DNA of 64,000 nucleotides, taken from Paenibacillus fonticola DSM 21315 (GTDB lineage Bacteria; Bacillota; Bacilli; Paenibacillales; Paenibacillaceae). The stretch lies in assembly GCF_000381905.1 (NCBI RefSeq), contig NZ_KB907256.1, positions 112,560 through 176,559 of the forward strand. Direction: 5' to 3'. Under the pieces are notes generated by a model. The model was given only the letters and a program-made list of their open reading frames with translations, ran no database searches and was not told the DNA's origin. The translations under genes were made by a program, and so were the position numbers. Below are positions 27,863 to 36,348 of this stretch, one piece after another (the first letter of the stretch is position 1; every line of letters begins with the position of its first letter).

Positions 27863-29953
27863 ATGGAGTATTTATTTTTTTCAGAAGCGGATCGAAGGGA
27901 ATGGGGGGAGCAGTTTAAGCGCCTGTTTCCGGACAGTGCGCAGAAGGCGAAGGCGGAGGCCGATTATTATTGCGAGAATAATGCTTTTCTTTGGAAAGGC
28001 CAGGTCATTGAGATGGGTACGCCGATTAATTGGCTGCACAACCCTACAGGGGACAAGGAATTTACGTGGTCAATGAACCGCTTTAAGCATTTGAGAAGTC
28101 TAGGTATTTCTTATGCTTGCACAGGAGACGAGCGCTATGCGGCGAAGGCGCTGGAGCATATCATCGGTTGGATTGAAACCCAGCCATGCCCCCGTCATTT
28201 GCCTGAGGCGGAATTGACGTACTTTCAGCGACCAGGCCCTTGGCGGCTGCTTGAGGTAGGCTTAAGACTTCGCCAATGGGTGTATGCTTATCATTTCTTC
28301 CATGGTTCGGAGAGCTGGACCACGGATTTGGAGCAGCGATTTTTTGATTCGGTAAAGGAACATGGCTGGTTTCTCTCGACGTATATGGCCAGCTTGGAAA
28401 TTAACCATTCCATTATGCATATGATTGGGCTGCTGAGTGTATCCCTTACCTTTGAATCCTGGGAGGAGAGCAAGGCTTGGCGCCAGAAAGCTGTCGAGCG
28501 ACTGGAGCAGTGCATTCGGGTGCAGGTTCTGCCGGATGGCGTGCATACGGAGCTGACGCCGCATTATCATATGGTATCGCTGGAGCTGTTCACCGACTGT
28601 GCCTATATGATGAGTAAAAGAGGTTATTCCTTCTCCGAGGAATATGAACGGATTCTTGGCGAAATGGTCTCCTTCGCACGCTGTATGAAGCGGCCGGACG
28701 GGGGGCTTGCGCCTTTCGCTGATTCCTACGCGGGCAACCTGTTGGATATCAACGCGACCGCTCTATATTGCCATCGTCCCGGGGACTTGCTGAAATCCCA
28801 ACTGCATGAACAGTTCTGGACATTCGGTCCCGAGGCCATTGTTCAAATGCTGCATGAGGCGGAAAACACGCCATCCATAGAAGCTGAAGCAGAGCTGCCC
28901 TTTGCCTTTCCGTCTGCCGGCTATTATGGGATGGGAAACCGCGAGCATAAAATGATCTTTGATGCTGCTGGCTTAGGAGGCCCGCACGGGCACGCAGATG
29001 CGCTGTCGTTCGAACTATACGCTTTTGGCGAACCGATATTTGTGGACACCGGCACATATACGTATATGGAAAACCCGTGGCGCCGGTATTTTAAAAGTAC
29101 GGCTGCACATAATACGATCCTGGTAGACGGGCAGGATCAAACGCCATACCTTAGAACACAGCGGTGGGGCGAGCCGGAGGCTCAAGTTTCTTTGCTGGCC
29201 TGGGATCCGGACGGGCAGTTCATATGCGCTGAGCATGATGGGTATAAGATTCGTGGTATAATGCATAGAAGGGCTGTATGGTTTTTAGAGACAGGAGAAT
29301 GGATTCTCTTCGACCGATTGCAGCGAACGGACAACCCTGTAACGGGTGCCCATACAACGGGTGCTCATACTACCGATGATCGTACAACGGGTGCCGATAC
29401 AACGGGTGCTCATACTACCGATGATCGTACAATGGGTGCCGATACAACGGGTGCTCATACTACCGATGATCGTACAATGGGTGCTCATACAACGAGTGCT
29501 CATACTACCGATGATCGTACAATCGACGCTCGTACAACAGGTGTTCATACTATAGGCGCTCATACGTATCAGCATCGTCTGCACAGCCGGTTATTGCATT
29601 GGCAGGTGCAGGACAATAGTGAAGGACCCTTCGTGAAGTTTTATGCCGAAGGTACAGGAAGCGATAACGAAGCTATCGGGTGCGAACTGCTTCTATTCGG
29701 ATGTCAAGGTACGGAGCTGGATGTGGAGGACAGCTGGGAATCGGTAGAGTCCTTAAAGCTTGACCCGCTCAAAGTGGTGCAAGGGTTGCTGACAACCGGG
29801 GAGAAGGCGTGGTTTATTACTGTACTGAGTCCTTATCAGGGGCAGCGCAAGCTGCAGCCCGAACAGTGGAGTGTCGTTTTGGATGAGGCTGACCGTCCGG
29901 TGCTGCATGTCCAGAGAGCGGGCGACAGCACGTCCTATACGATGCCGGAATAG
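27863..29953 (+). CDS. heparinase II/III family polysaccharide lyase with repeat insertion
   Basis: Protein of 696 residues without a signal peptide, so probably a cytoplasmic oligosaccharide lyase. The N-terminal (alpha/alpha) toroid has FTWSMNRFKHLRSLG, LRQWVYAYHFF and EINHSIMHMIGLLS. The C-terminal beta-sandwich holds GPHGHADALSFELYAFGEP, VDTGTYTY and AAHNTILVDGQDQTPY, all typical of heparinase II/III, PL12/15/21-like enzymes. Residues about 493-569 are a low-complexity insertion of pentapeptides (TTGAH, TTDDR, TTGAD) that interrupts the beta-sandwich. Substrates of the family include alginate, heparin and chondroitin fragments; specificity is undecided. Confidence 0.87.
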   Translation: MEYLFFSEADRREWGEQFKRLFPDSAQKAKAEADYYCENNAFLWKGQVIEMGTPINWLHNPTGDKEFTWSMNRFKHLRSLGISYACTGDERYAAKALEHIIGWIETQPCPRHLPEAELTYFQRPGPWRLLEVGLRLRQWVYAYHFFHGSESWTTDLEQRFFDSVKEHGWFLSTYMASLEINHSIMHMIGLLSVSLTFESWEESKAWRQKAVERLEQCIRVQVLPDGVHTELTPHYHMVSLELFTDCAYMMSKRGYSFSEEYERILGEMVSFARCMKRPDGGLAPFADSYAGNLLDINATALYCHRPGDLLKSQLHEQFWTFGPEAIVQMLHEAENTPSIEAEAELPFAFPSAGYYGMGNREHKMIFDAAGLGGPHGHADALSFELYAFGEPIFVDTGTYTYMENPWRRYFKSTAAHNTILVDGQDQTPYLRTQRWGEPEAQVSLLAWDPDGQFICAEHDGYKIRGIMHRRAVWFLETGEWILFDRLQRTDNPVTGAHTTGAHTTDDRTTGADTTGAHTTDDRTMGADTTGAHTTDDRTMGAHTTSAHTTDDRTIDARTTGVHTIGAHTYQHRLHSRLLHWQVQDNSEGPFVKFYAEGTGSDNEAIGCELLLFGCQGTELDVEDSWESVESLKLDPLKVVQGLLTTGEKAWFITVLSPYQGQRKLQPEQWSVVLDEADRPVLHVQRAGDSTSYTMPE
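29340..29569 (+). repeat. in-frame minisatellite in lyase gene (15-base unit)
   Basis: About 15 tandem copies of a 15-base unit near ACAACGGGTGCTCAT, partly organised in 45-base higher-order units. Every unit is a multiple of three, so the frame stays open and encodes pentapeptides such as TTGAH and TTDDR. The final units are more diverged. Confidence 0.93.
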
Positions 29954-29967
29954 AAGGAGATGAGCGC

Positions 29968-30282
29968 GTGAGCAATTTGAACGAATGGGAGAACGCTGAG
30001 CCGGGAGTTAAACGCAAAATTTTTCCTCCGGGGGAGAGCGTCATGATGATGGAGGTTCATTTTGAACAAGGGGCGAAGGGCTATTTGCATCGCCATGTCC
30101 ATGAGCAGTTATCTTATTGCCTGGAGGGCAGGCTTGAATTTACTATAAACGGCGAGAAAACGACTGTATCTGCGGGGGAAACCCTGTTCATCCCCAGCAT
30201 GGCGGAGCACGGCTGCGAGGCGCTTGAGCCTAGCAAGCTGCTGGATACGTTTACGCCGCTGCGCGAGGATTTATTGAAATAA
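29968..30282 (+). CDS. small cupin-domain protein
   Basis: Single cupin domain of 104 residues: metal-ligand motif GYLHRHVHEQLSYCLEGRLE (two His and a Glu) and the second motif ETLFIPSMAEHGCEAL. It starts with GTG 29968 behind AAGGAGATGAG. Small cupins next to polysaccharide lyases often act on unsaturated uronate products or serve as isomerase-like helpers. Here that role is inferred from its position as the last gene of the operon. Confidence 0.85.
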   Translation: MSNLNEWENAEPGVKRKIFPPGESVMMMEVHFEQGAKGYLHRHVHEQLSYCLEGRLEFTINGEKTTVSAGETLFIPSMAEHGCEALEPSKLLDTFTPLREDLLK

Positions 30283-30290
30283 TTTTGGTT

Positions 30291-30650
30291 TTTTTAACAC
30301 AAAAATCATAACAAACACGCGTGCGGTAGCTGGAAGCAGGGATTGCGTATGAAAAATCATACACAATCGCCTCGCAGTGGCCAGGTGCAGGCATTGTATA
30401 TGAAAAGTCATATACAAAGACCCTGCAGTGGCCAGGTGCAGGTATTGTATATGAAAAATCATATACAAACACGCGCTTAGTGGCCAGAAGTAGGATTGTA
30501 TATGAAAAATCATACACAATCACGCGCATGGCGGCTGGCTACAGGTGTTGTATATGAAAAATCATATACAACACCTCCGTAGTGGTTAGATACAAGAATT
30601 GTGTATGAGAAATTATACACAATACTCCAGCAGCAGCCAGGTCTAAGCGG
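30291..30650. repeat. array of palindromic 51-base repeats
   Basis: Six full units plus a degenerate first one, with palindromes starting at 30342, 30393, 30444, 30495, 30547 and 30598. Each carries 10-base arms ATTGTATATG / CATATACAAT around AAAAA, followed by a linker resembling CGC..CAGTGGCCAGGTGCAG. Arms show compensating changes (GTGTATG with CATACAC). Linkers are similar to each other, so this is not a CRISPR array. Confidence 0.92.
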
Positions 30651-30827
30651 AAAAGATCTGAAATCCACTGCGGATTCGGCAAATAATGGGGACGGAGGCT
30701 GCTCTGTTCCCATTATTTTAGTCGAACTTCCCTTTTTTGCTGTTCCACCCTTTACATATCGATTGGCTGGCGTTAGCTGCCTCCACAAGTCATTGGCGCT
30801 ACTCTTCGTCACGCCCCTCTCTGCTCT

Positions 30828-31000
30828 CCGCCACTCCCCATCACAACTCTCAGCAAGTGATCGTCGCTACCTTCGCCACTCCCCATTGCAGCTCTCCGCA
30901 GTGATCGTCGCTACCTTCGCCACTCCCCATTGCAGCTCTCCGCAGTGATCGTCGCTACTTTTGCCACTTCCCATTGCTGCTTCGCAAGTCATCGCCACTA
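30828..31000. repeat. 44-base tandem repeats
   Basis: About four copies of a 44-base unit starting TTCGCCACTCCCCATTGCAG and ending GATCGTCGCTACC. Two central copies are nearly identical; the outer ones, and the sequence on to about 31118, are progressively diverged. No credible gene is present between 30650 and 31119. Confidence 0.85.
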
Positions 31001-31119
31001 ACCTTCGCGGCTCTCCGTAAGTCGCACCAACCTTTCTCCACAAATCATCGCTTTTACCTTTCCGCCACCAATCCCTCGCAGCCAATTCCTCGCGGCCCTG
31101 GGAGCTAATTCCTCGCAGG

Positions 31120-32010
31120 CTAGCTATTTGCCGCAAGCCATTCGCCCTTGGCCACAAAAAATACTTTGCCGCCGATCCGGATATCGAATGTACCGCCGCT
31201 GCTCTTTGATGCCGCTATATGGAGGAGAGAAGGACGGCCAATCGCATATCCTTGCTCTACTCGCAGCCGAATCTCACTACTCTGCTTAAATTCGTGCTCC
31301 AGCAGGTAGCCGGCCAGATTCCCGTTGGCACTGCCGGTAGCCGGGTCTTCATAGTATCCTGTGTCATTTACAAATACCCGGACATGGAGGTCATTCTGTT
31401 CATGGACCGTTTCTTCTGTAAACACAAGAATGTTCGCATCCGCTACATTTTCCAGAAATGCCTTGTACGGTTTGTGGTCGATGACACAATTTTGAACGGC
31501 TTTCAGCGTTTTTAAAGGGACGATAACGGATGGAAGACCTGTGGAGGATACAAGGATGGGGAAGTCAGTACGGATGTCCTCCAAGCCGATTTGCAGCAGA
31601 TCGGCGATGACGGCCGGGTCAATGGGCTCCCCGAAAGCGGGCTGCGGCTGTTTCATCCACAGTTCTTGAGTTTCTCCATCCGCTAAGGAAACCGGGATGG
31701 GCCCCACCCGGAGATTCAAGGTGATCAGAGGGCTTTTCTGCTGATCGAGCACATGGTGAATTACGAACGCTGTTCCCAAGGAAGGGTGCCCCGCAAAAGG
31801 GATTTCCATATCCGGGGTAAAAATCCGGACGTTATAACCTCCATTCTCCTCTCGCTGATCCGACATAATAAAAGTCGTTTCGGAGAAGTTGATTTCCTTC
31901 GCAATCTGCTGCATTTCAGCAGCAGCCAGCGCCCTCTTCGGCAGCAGCACGGCAAGCGGGTTGCCTTCATATTTTCGTTCGGCAAACACATCCACAATAT
32001 AGAAACGCAT
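31120..32010 (-). CDS. PhzF family epimerase/isomerase-like protein
   Basis: PhzF-fold protein of 296 residues: MRFYIVDVFAERKYEGNPLAV at the start, the catalytic Glu region NFSETTFI near 45, FTPDMEIPFAGHPSLGTAF, and the second-half GYYEDPATGSANGNLAGYL. Members isomerise or epimerise small acids, with PhzF itself acting in phenazine synthesis; no other phenazine gene is present. ATG 32010 has AGGGAGAGG 6 bases upstream. An upstream open extension to 32097 runs through repeat DNA and is not credible. Confidence 0.9.
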   Translation of the reverse strand: MRFYIVDVFAERKYEGNPLAVLLPKRALAAAEMQQIAKEINFSETTFIMSDQREENGGYNVRIFTPDMEIPFAGHPSLGTAFVIHHVLDQQKSPLITLNLRVGPIPVSLADGETQELWMKQPQPAFGEPIDPAVIADLLQIGLEDIRTDFPILVSSTGLPSVIVPLKTLKAVQNCVIDHKPYKAFLENVADANILVFTEETVHEQNDLHVRVFVNDTGYYEDPATGSANGNLAGYLLEHEFKQSSEIRLRVEQGYAIGRPSLLHIAASKSSGGTFDIRIGGKVFFVAKGEWLAANS

Positions 32011-32036
32011 ACGAAACCTCTCCCTTATGGCAAAAT

Positions 32037-32170
32037 GAACGCACCCGATAAAAAGTGAACGAACCCGATAAAAATGAATGACAACCACCGAAAACAATGA
32101 ATGCCTCGATAAAAATGAATACCACCCGAAAAATAAATAACACCCGAAAAAATGAAAACAACAAAAAATC
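32037..32170. repeat. short imperfect repeats, about 20 bases
   Basis: Five to six imperfect copies around ACCCGATAAAAATGAA (variants CCCGATAAAAAGTGAA, CTCGATAAAAATGAA, CCCGAAAAATAAA, CCCGAAAAAATGAA) lie between the PhzF-like and CdsA-like genes. They are unrelated in sequence to the neighbouring arrays. Confidence 0.75.
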
Positions 32171-32199
32171 AGTAAATTCGGATACAGCCGAACCGTCTT

Positions 32200-33114
32200 T
32201 TACATAAAATCATAAAAATAACGAACTACGTGGAAAAACACCGGCGAAGTATAGGCCAAGCTGTCGACTTGGCTAAGGTAGCTTCTTTTTAAGACGTCGA
32301 GCTTATTATCGTCCCCGATTAACAAATCCCGTTTCAACACGGAAACCGTCAAGCTTCCAAAGTAACCGCTAAGGCTGATCAGCATGCCTATAAAAAGCCC
32401 GAAAGCCGGATCAAGCGGCGTCAGGTAAGGGGAAATCGCATACGACACCCCAGTCGTCACGAGAAACGCACATATGAAGCCTTCCCAGGTCAAATTCGGA
32501 TTCGCGGTAGGCACCACCTTGCGCTTGCCGAAATAAATCGAAGCCAGATGGTGGACAACATCGTTCAGTTGGGTCAGCACGACCAGAAACAGCACAAGCC
32601 CCCCTCCGTACTCCGGTGTAGCAAATTGAAAATAAGCGAGATGGCTGAGCCCGAAGACCATCAGCATAAGTCCCCATTGAGTAGAGCTTACGCTGCGCAG
32701 AAAGCCGACCGTTCCTTTGTTGATCAAGCGCGGCAGCGGCATGAACAGAAATACATAGATTGGGATAAAAATAATAAACATCCCGTACCATTCAATGTAT
32801 ATCCAATAAAATTGCACAGGAATAGACAAGTACGCCCACAAATATAACCTGCGGTCGGCTTTTCTTGAACGGATCATGGAAAAATACTCCTTCAACGCGA
32901 AGAAGGTAAGCACCATGAGGGATAGCAGCGATACTACCGGGTTAAACAGGGTGGCCAAACAAAAGATGACGAACATGCCCCACCAGGTCTTGATCTTTGT
33001 GCCAATTGCTTTATAATCTTTGTTTGGCTGCGTTCTGCTTAGCACATAATAAATGCAATGAATGGCCAATAAGGCCGTAAAAATAACCGTTAACGTTATT
33101 AGCGAGCTGTTCAA
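32200..33114 (-). CDS. CdsA-like phosphatidate cytidylyltransferase homologue
   Basis: Integral membrane protein of 304 residues with about eight helices and a CTP_transf_1-type C-terminus. NPNLTWEGFICAFLVTTGVSYAI and LSGYFGSLTVSVLKRDLLIGDDNK...SQVDSLAYTSPVFFHVV align with the cytidylyltransferase signature. The classical HGG-x-DR-x-D end is altered to LSQVDSL, so catalytic ability on phosphatidate is uncertain, as for YnbB-like paralogues. It likely makes or handles CDP-diacylglycerol in the membrane. It is divergent from the YiiX-like gene, with about 90 bases between. Confidence 0.82.
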   Translation of the reverse strand: MNSSLITLTVIFTALLAIHCIYYVLSRTQPNKDYKAIGTKIKTWWGMFVIFCLATLFNPVVSLLSLMVLTFFALKEYFSMIRSRKADRRLYLWAYLSIPVQFYWIYIEWYGMFIIFIPIYVFLFMPLPRLINKGTVGFLRSVSSTQWGLMLMVFGLSHLAYFQFATPEYGGGLVLFLVVLTQLNDVVHHLASIYFGKRKVVPTANPNLTWEGFICAFLVTTGVSYAISPYLTPLDPAFGLFIGMLISLSGYFGSLTVSVLKRDLLIGDDNKLDVLKRSYLSQVDSLAYTSPVFFHVVRYFYDFM

Positions 33115-33207
33115 TGCTTATCACCAACTTGTTATGGTCTGATCTCATTAAAGCGATCTTATGTTATTATGAAGGAATAATTCATTTTTGATAAGGGGAA
33201 TTCGTAA

Positions 33208-33765
33208 ATGGCAGCTGATCGATCGGTTTTTATTTTGCTAACGAATACCGGGACGCTTTTTACGAAGATCATTAAAGGCTACACGAGAGCGCCGTACAAT
33301 CACGCCTCGGTCTCCTTTAACCGGGAGCTTTCGGAGCTGTACAGCTTCGGGCGAAAGAACCCGAGCAACCCGCTAAATGGCGGGTTTGTTAAGGAGGATA
33401 TTAAGACAGGCACGTTCAGCAAATATCCGAATACAACGTGCGTCCTTTACGAGCTTCAGGTCACCGATCGGGAAGTTGAGAAAATGAAGCGGGTGCTGCA
33501 AATTTTTATCCGCAGCCGCAATAAATATCTTTATAATATTTTGGGCGTCGTTGGCATTACACTCAAAGAGCCCGTTGAATTCAGCAACTCATATTTCTGC
33601 TCGCAATTCGTTGCGGAAATTTTGGAGCGGTCCGGGATCAAGCTGTGGGATAAGCTGCCTGCCCTCGTCACGCCGGATGATTTTCGGAAGTGCAGCCGGT
33701 TGAAGCTGATCTACGAAGGAAAGCTTAGCGAGTACGAGCCCGAAAAATATGAGTCAGGCACTTGA
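33208..33765 (+). CDS. YiiX-like permuted NlpC/P60 cysteine hydrolase
   Basis: Soluble protein of 185 residues with a permuted papain-like layout: an early histidine in YTRAPYNHASVSFN and a later catalytic cysteine in NSYFCSQFVAEILERSG. This is the order seen in YaeF/YiiX-type hydrolases, which can cleave lipids or amide bonds at membranes. No signal peptide. Divergent pairing with a CdsA-like gene could point to lipid metabolism, but that is inference. AAGGGG precedes the ATG and an intrinsic terminator follows. Confidence 0.8.
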   Translation: MAADRSVFILLTNTGTLFTKIIKGYTRAPYNHASVSFNRELSELYSFGRKNPSNPLNGGFVKEDIKTGTFSKYPNTTCVLYELQVTDREVEKMKRVLQIFIRSRNKYLYNILGVVGITLKEPVEFSNSYFCSQFVAEILERSGIKLWDKLPALVTPDDFRKCSRLKLIYEGKLSEYEPEKYESGT

Positions 33766-33825
33766 TTCAAGTTGTATCCCTTGATTCAGGTTACATCCCT
33801 TGAATCATGTTGAATTAGTTTGATC

Positions 33826-33850
33826 AGCCGCTGGTTGCAGCGGCTTTTTT
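33826..33850 (+). terminator. intrinsic terminator
   Basis: AGCCGCTG / CAGCGGCT hairpin with a short GTTG loop and a T run. Three roughly 19-base repeats (TTGATTCAGGTTACATCCC-like) lie just before it (33771-33818). Confidence 0.88.
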
Positions 33851-33879
33851 GCGGTTTTCGTCAGGCAGACATGTAACAA

Positions 33880-34050
33880 CAAACCGGCTGTTCATCGATA
33901 GGCAGACGTTTCTATGGACAAACCGACTGTCTATCGATCAGCAGACATGTCAATCGATAAACCGACCTGGTCTACCGGCCAGACAGATGGTCTATCGATA
34001 AACCGACCTGTCTATCGACAAGCAGACATATTTATCGATAAACAGACATG
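33880..34050. repeat. ATCGATAAACCGAC-type repeats
   Basis: About seven imperfect copies of a 20-24-base unit built on TCTATCGATAAACCGAC and CAGACATGTCAATCGAT, each containing the palindrome ATCGAT. They precede the amino acid permease gene. The open frame through them looks like a by-product of the repeat. Confidence 0.8.
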
Positions 34051-34188
34051 TAAAATGTGCTGTTTGTACGTGCATTTTTTAGGAATAAGGGTAAACTGTA
34101 AATTTAGGTGTATAAGTAAATGGTGCGCCTGCAGCAACTTGGAGGTTTATTGGACAGCTGGATCACGGAGACTGGAAGGAGTCGGGAA

Positions 34189-35565
34189 ATGTCGAATCAG
34201 GAGAGGGAACATAAACATATAAACAATCAGGAACAAGGTGCGCTGCACAAGAAGCTGCAGCCTCGTCACATTACCTTTATGGCGATGGGCGGTGTGATCG
34301 GGACGGGAATATTCAAAGGCAGCTATGAGACGATTAGTATCGCGGGACCGGGCATCGTCATTTCGTACGTGCTGGCAGGCTTACTGCTGCTGATCGTGAT
34401 GGCAGCCATTGCCGAGATGGCGATGGTGTATCCGAACCGGAATATGAAAGATTTCATCCGGGAGGCGTTCGGGGAGCGGCTGTCTTTTATAATCGGCTGG
34501 CTCTACTGCTTCATGTGGTTGACGGTATGCGTCATAGAGGTGCTTGCCGCGGGCAGTTTTTTGCAATACTGGCTTCCTGATGCCCCTTTATGGCTGTTGA
34601 CCTTAGGGTGTGCTGTGCTGGTTCTCGGAATAAATATGCTGAGCGTCAGCGGTTTTGGGGAAGCAGAGTTTTGGCTGGCGGGCATTAAGATCGGCATGAT
34701 CATAGTGTTTATTGTGCTGGGCGTGCTGATTCTGTCCGGTGTATGGTCTGTAGGGGGCACGGGAGGACTGCATAATCTGGTGGAGTACGGCGGATTTCTG
34801 CCGAATGGCTGGACGGCGATAATTGCTGCCCTGCTCGTGGTGATGTTCTCCTATGGCGGTTCAGAGCTGATCGGGCTTACCTTGACGGAAACGAAGGACG
34901 TAGAAAGGGTGCTGCCCAAAGTAGTGAAGAGCTTTATTTTACGCGTCATTCTTTTCTATACGCTGCCGATCCTCGTGATTTGCAGCCTGATTCCCTGGAA
35001 TCAGTTGAACAGCGAGAGCAGCCCCTTTGTGCAGGTGCTGGCCAGCACGGGGTTGCAGGGATCAGCGCACGTGATGAATTTTATTCTCGTGACAGCGGTA
35101 TTGTCCGCAGCCAACTCGGGTATTTACGGGGCCACCCGCATGCTGCATTCGATGGCGGCAAGCGGGGAAGCATCACCTTATCTGGCCCGCACGACGAAAT
35201 GGGGAGTCCCGATGAACAGCCTGAAGCTGTGTGCGGCGGTATTAATCGGGGGTGCTATTCTGGCCTACCTGTTCCAAGACGGCTTATTCCGCTTTCTCAT
35301 GGCGGTCCCGGGGTTTGTCGTACTGCTGGTTTGGATCAGCATCTGTTTATCCCAGTTGAAGCTGCGCCGCAGCTACCCGAAACAGCCAAGTTTTCGCGTC
35401 TGGGGCTTTCCTTACATTACGATATTGGCTGCGGTAAGCTTAACGGTGATCGCCGTACTGTTCCTCTTTGACCGTCAAAATGTACTTAGCATCGGTGCTT
35501 GTTTGGCATTCCTGCTGTTTCTGTATCTTTGGTCGCTGGTCAAGTTCAAGAGGGCTCGGAGGTAG
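34189..35565 (+). CDS. amino acid permease, APC superfamily
   Basis: Twelve-helix transporter of about 458 residues, AAT/GABA-permease type. The signature MAMGGVIGTGIFKGSYETISIAGPG lies in helix 1, and GGSELIGLTLTETKDVERVLPKVV near residue 230 is also typical. It likely imports an amino acid by proton symport; the substrate cannot be assigned. ATG 34189 is preceded by AAGGA with 8-9 bases of spacing. The frame extends upstream to 34120 without a ribosome site. Confidence 0.9.
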   Translation: MSNQEREHKHINNQEQGALHKKLQPRHITFMAMGGVIGTGIFKGSYETISIAGPGIVISYVLAGLLLLIVMAAIAEMAMVYPNRNMKDFIREAFGERLSFIIGWLYCFMWLTVCVIEVLAAGSFLQYWLPDAPLWLLTLGCAVLVLGINMLSVSGFGEAEFWLAGIKIGMIIVFIVLGVLILSGVWSVGGTGGLHNLVEYGGFLPNGWTAIIAALLVVMFSYGGSELIGLTLTETKDVERVLPKVVKSFILRVILFYTLPILVICSLIPWNQLNSESSPFVQVLASTGLQGSAHVMNFILVTAVLSAANSGIYGATRMLHSMAASGEASPYLARTTKWGVPMNSLKLCAAVLIGGAILAYLFQDGLFRFLMAVPGFVVLLVWISICLSQLKLRRSYPKQPSFRVWGFPYITILAAVSLTVIAVLFLFDRQNVLSIGACLAFLLFLYLWSLVKFKRARR

Positions 35566-35672
35566 AAGCGGAAATTTGCCCAACTTTTGGCTTGAATCTT
35601 GCTGCGAACTAGTTCTATATACCTATATAGAGTTAACGAGAGTTAACCATTAATTAGGCGGGGGGACTAGTT

Positions 35673-36240
35673 TTGGCCGATTTATATTCTTCTTTGTTTA
35701 ACATGATTGAGGCTCGCAATAATCATTTACGTTCACTGAATGTATCCGAAGGCGTAACAGGCAACCTTGAATTGAGATCTGGCAACGGCGAGGTTTTTGG
35801 AGAACTCCGTGAAGGGGTTCTCGGGCAAGTGGAGATGGCCATCGGCGGTGATACGGCGACCATTACCGATAACGTCATGGGCGGAACAAAATTGACTTTG
35901 GGAATGGTGAGGTCATCAACAGCTATGAGAACATTTATGGTGGCGGGACATTTCACAGCCTTTCTGAGGTAGTCGGTTAAACGAAACCTGACCCTTTGTC
36001 CGACGGCATGGATTTATTCAATGGGGGCTACGATGGATTCATTTATGCTTAAGGCATGGCCGCACAGAAACATTGCGTGTATTGTTGGATTATGGGCTGA
36101 ATGCTGAGCCGTAATCATGATGGGGAATTTTATCAAGGGGAGCAGGGCTACGAGCAGCGCGAAGACATTGATGGGAAATTATGGTACAAGGTTACCTTAC
36201 TAATGGTGAAACTGGCTGGGTTAGCAGCAAAACTGTAGGT
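35673..36240 (+). pseudogene. broken gene with SH3-like C-terminal remnant
   Basis: A 99-residue frame starting at TTG 35673 behind GGGGGG (ADLYSSLFNMIEARNNHLRSLN...) runs to 35972. A one-base shift near 35900 restores a matching continuation, NGEVINSYENIYGGG, in another frame. After more stops, the segment near 36180-36240 encodes WYKV and, after another shift, TNGETGWVSSKTV, the end of a bacterial SH3 (SH3b) domain. The whole is best read as a decayed SH3b-containing gene. The N-terminal part has no family I recognise. Confidence 0.6.
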
Positions 36241-36265
36241 GGGAAGAGTAGCAGGTAAAAATATT

Positions 36266-36303
36266 GACCGTTCTTCATAAAGTAGGAGAACGGTCTTTTT
36301 TTG
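36266..36303 (+). terminator. intrinsic terminator
   Basis: GACCGTTCT / AGAACGGTC hairpin followed by eight T. It originally closed the broken SH3b gene. Confidence 0.88.
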
Positions 36304-36348
36304 TTGCCCAGCACGGGCGTCATCTATATGGTGGAAATCCCCAAACCC

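Noticed and set aside
29285..29584. Minus-strand repetitive frame
   Set aside because: Shadow of the in-frame minisatellite in the lyase gene.
30251..30529. Minus-strand open frame with repeated VYDFSYT peptides
   Set aside because: It arises because the repeat period is divisible by three. There is no ribosome site or family, and the arms vary in a compensatory way that fits hairpin rather than protein selection.
30291..30650. CRISPR-like regular array
   Set aside because: The intervening segments are similar to each other and the repeats are palindromic at a 51-base spacing; no cas gene is near. It is a tandem repeat, not spacers.
31120..32097. Longer PhzF start at 32097
   Set aside because: The extra residues are encoded by repeat DNA and lack a ribosome site; ATG 32010 has a good one.
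33914..34222. 102-residue plus-strand frame
   Set aside because: Runs through the ATCGAT repeat array and into the permease start without homology or ribosome site.
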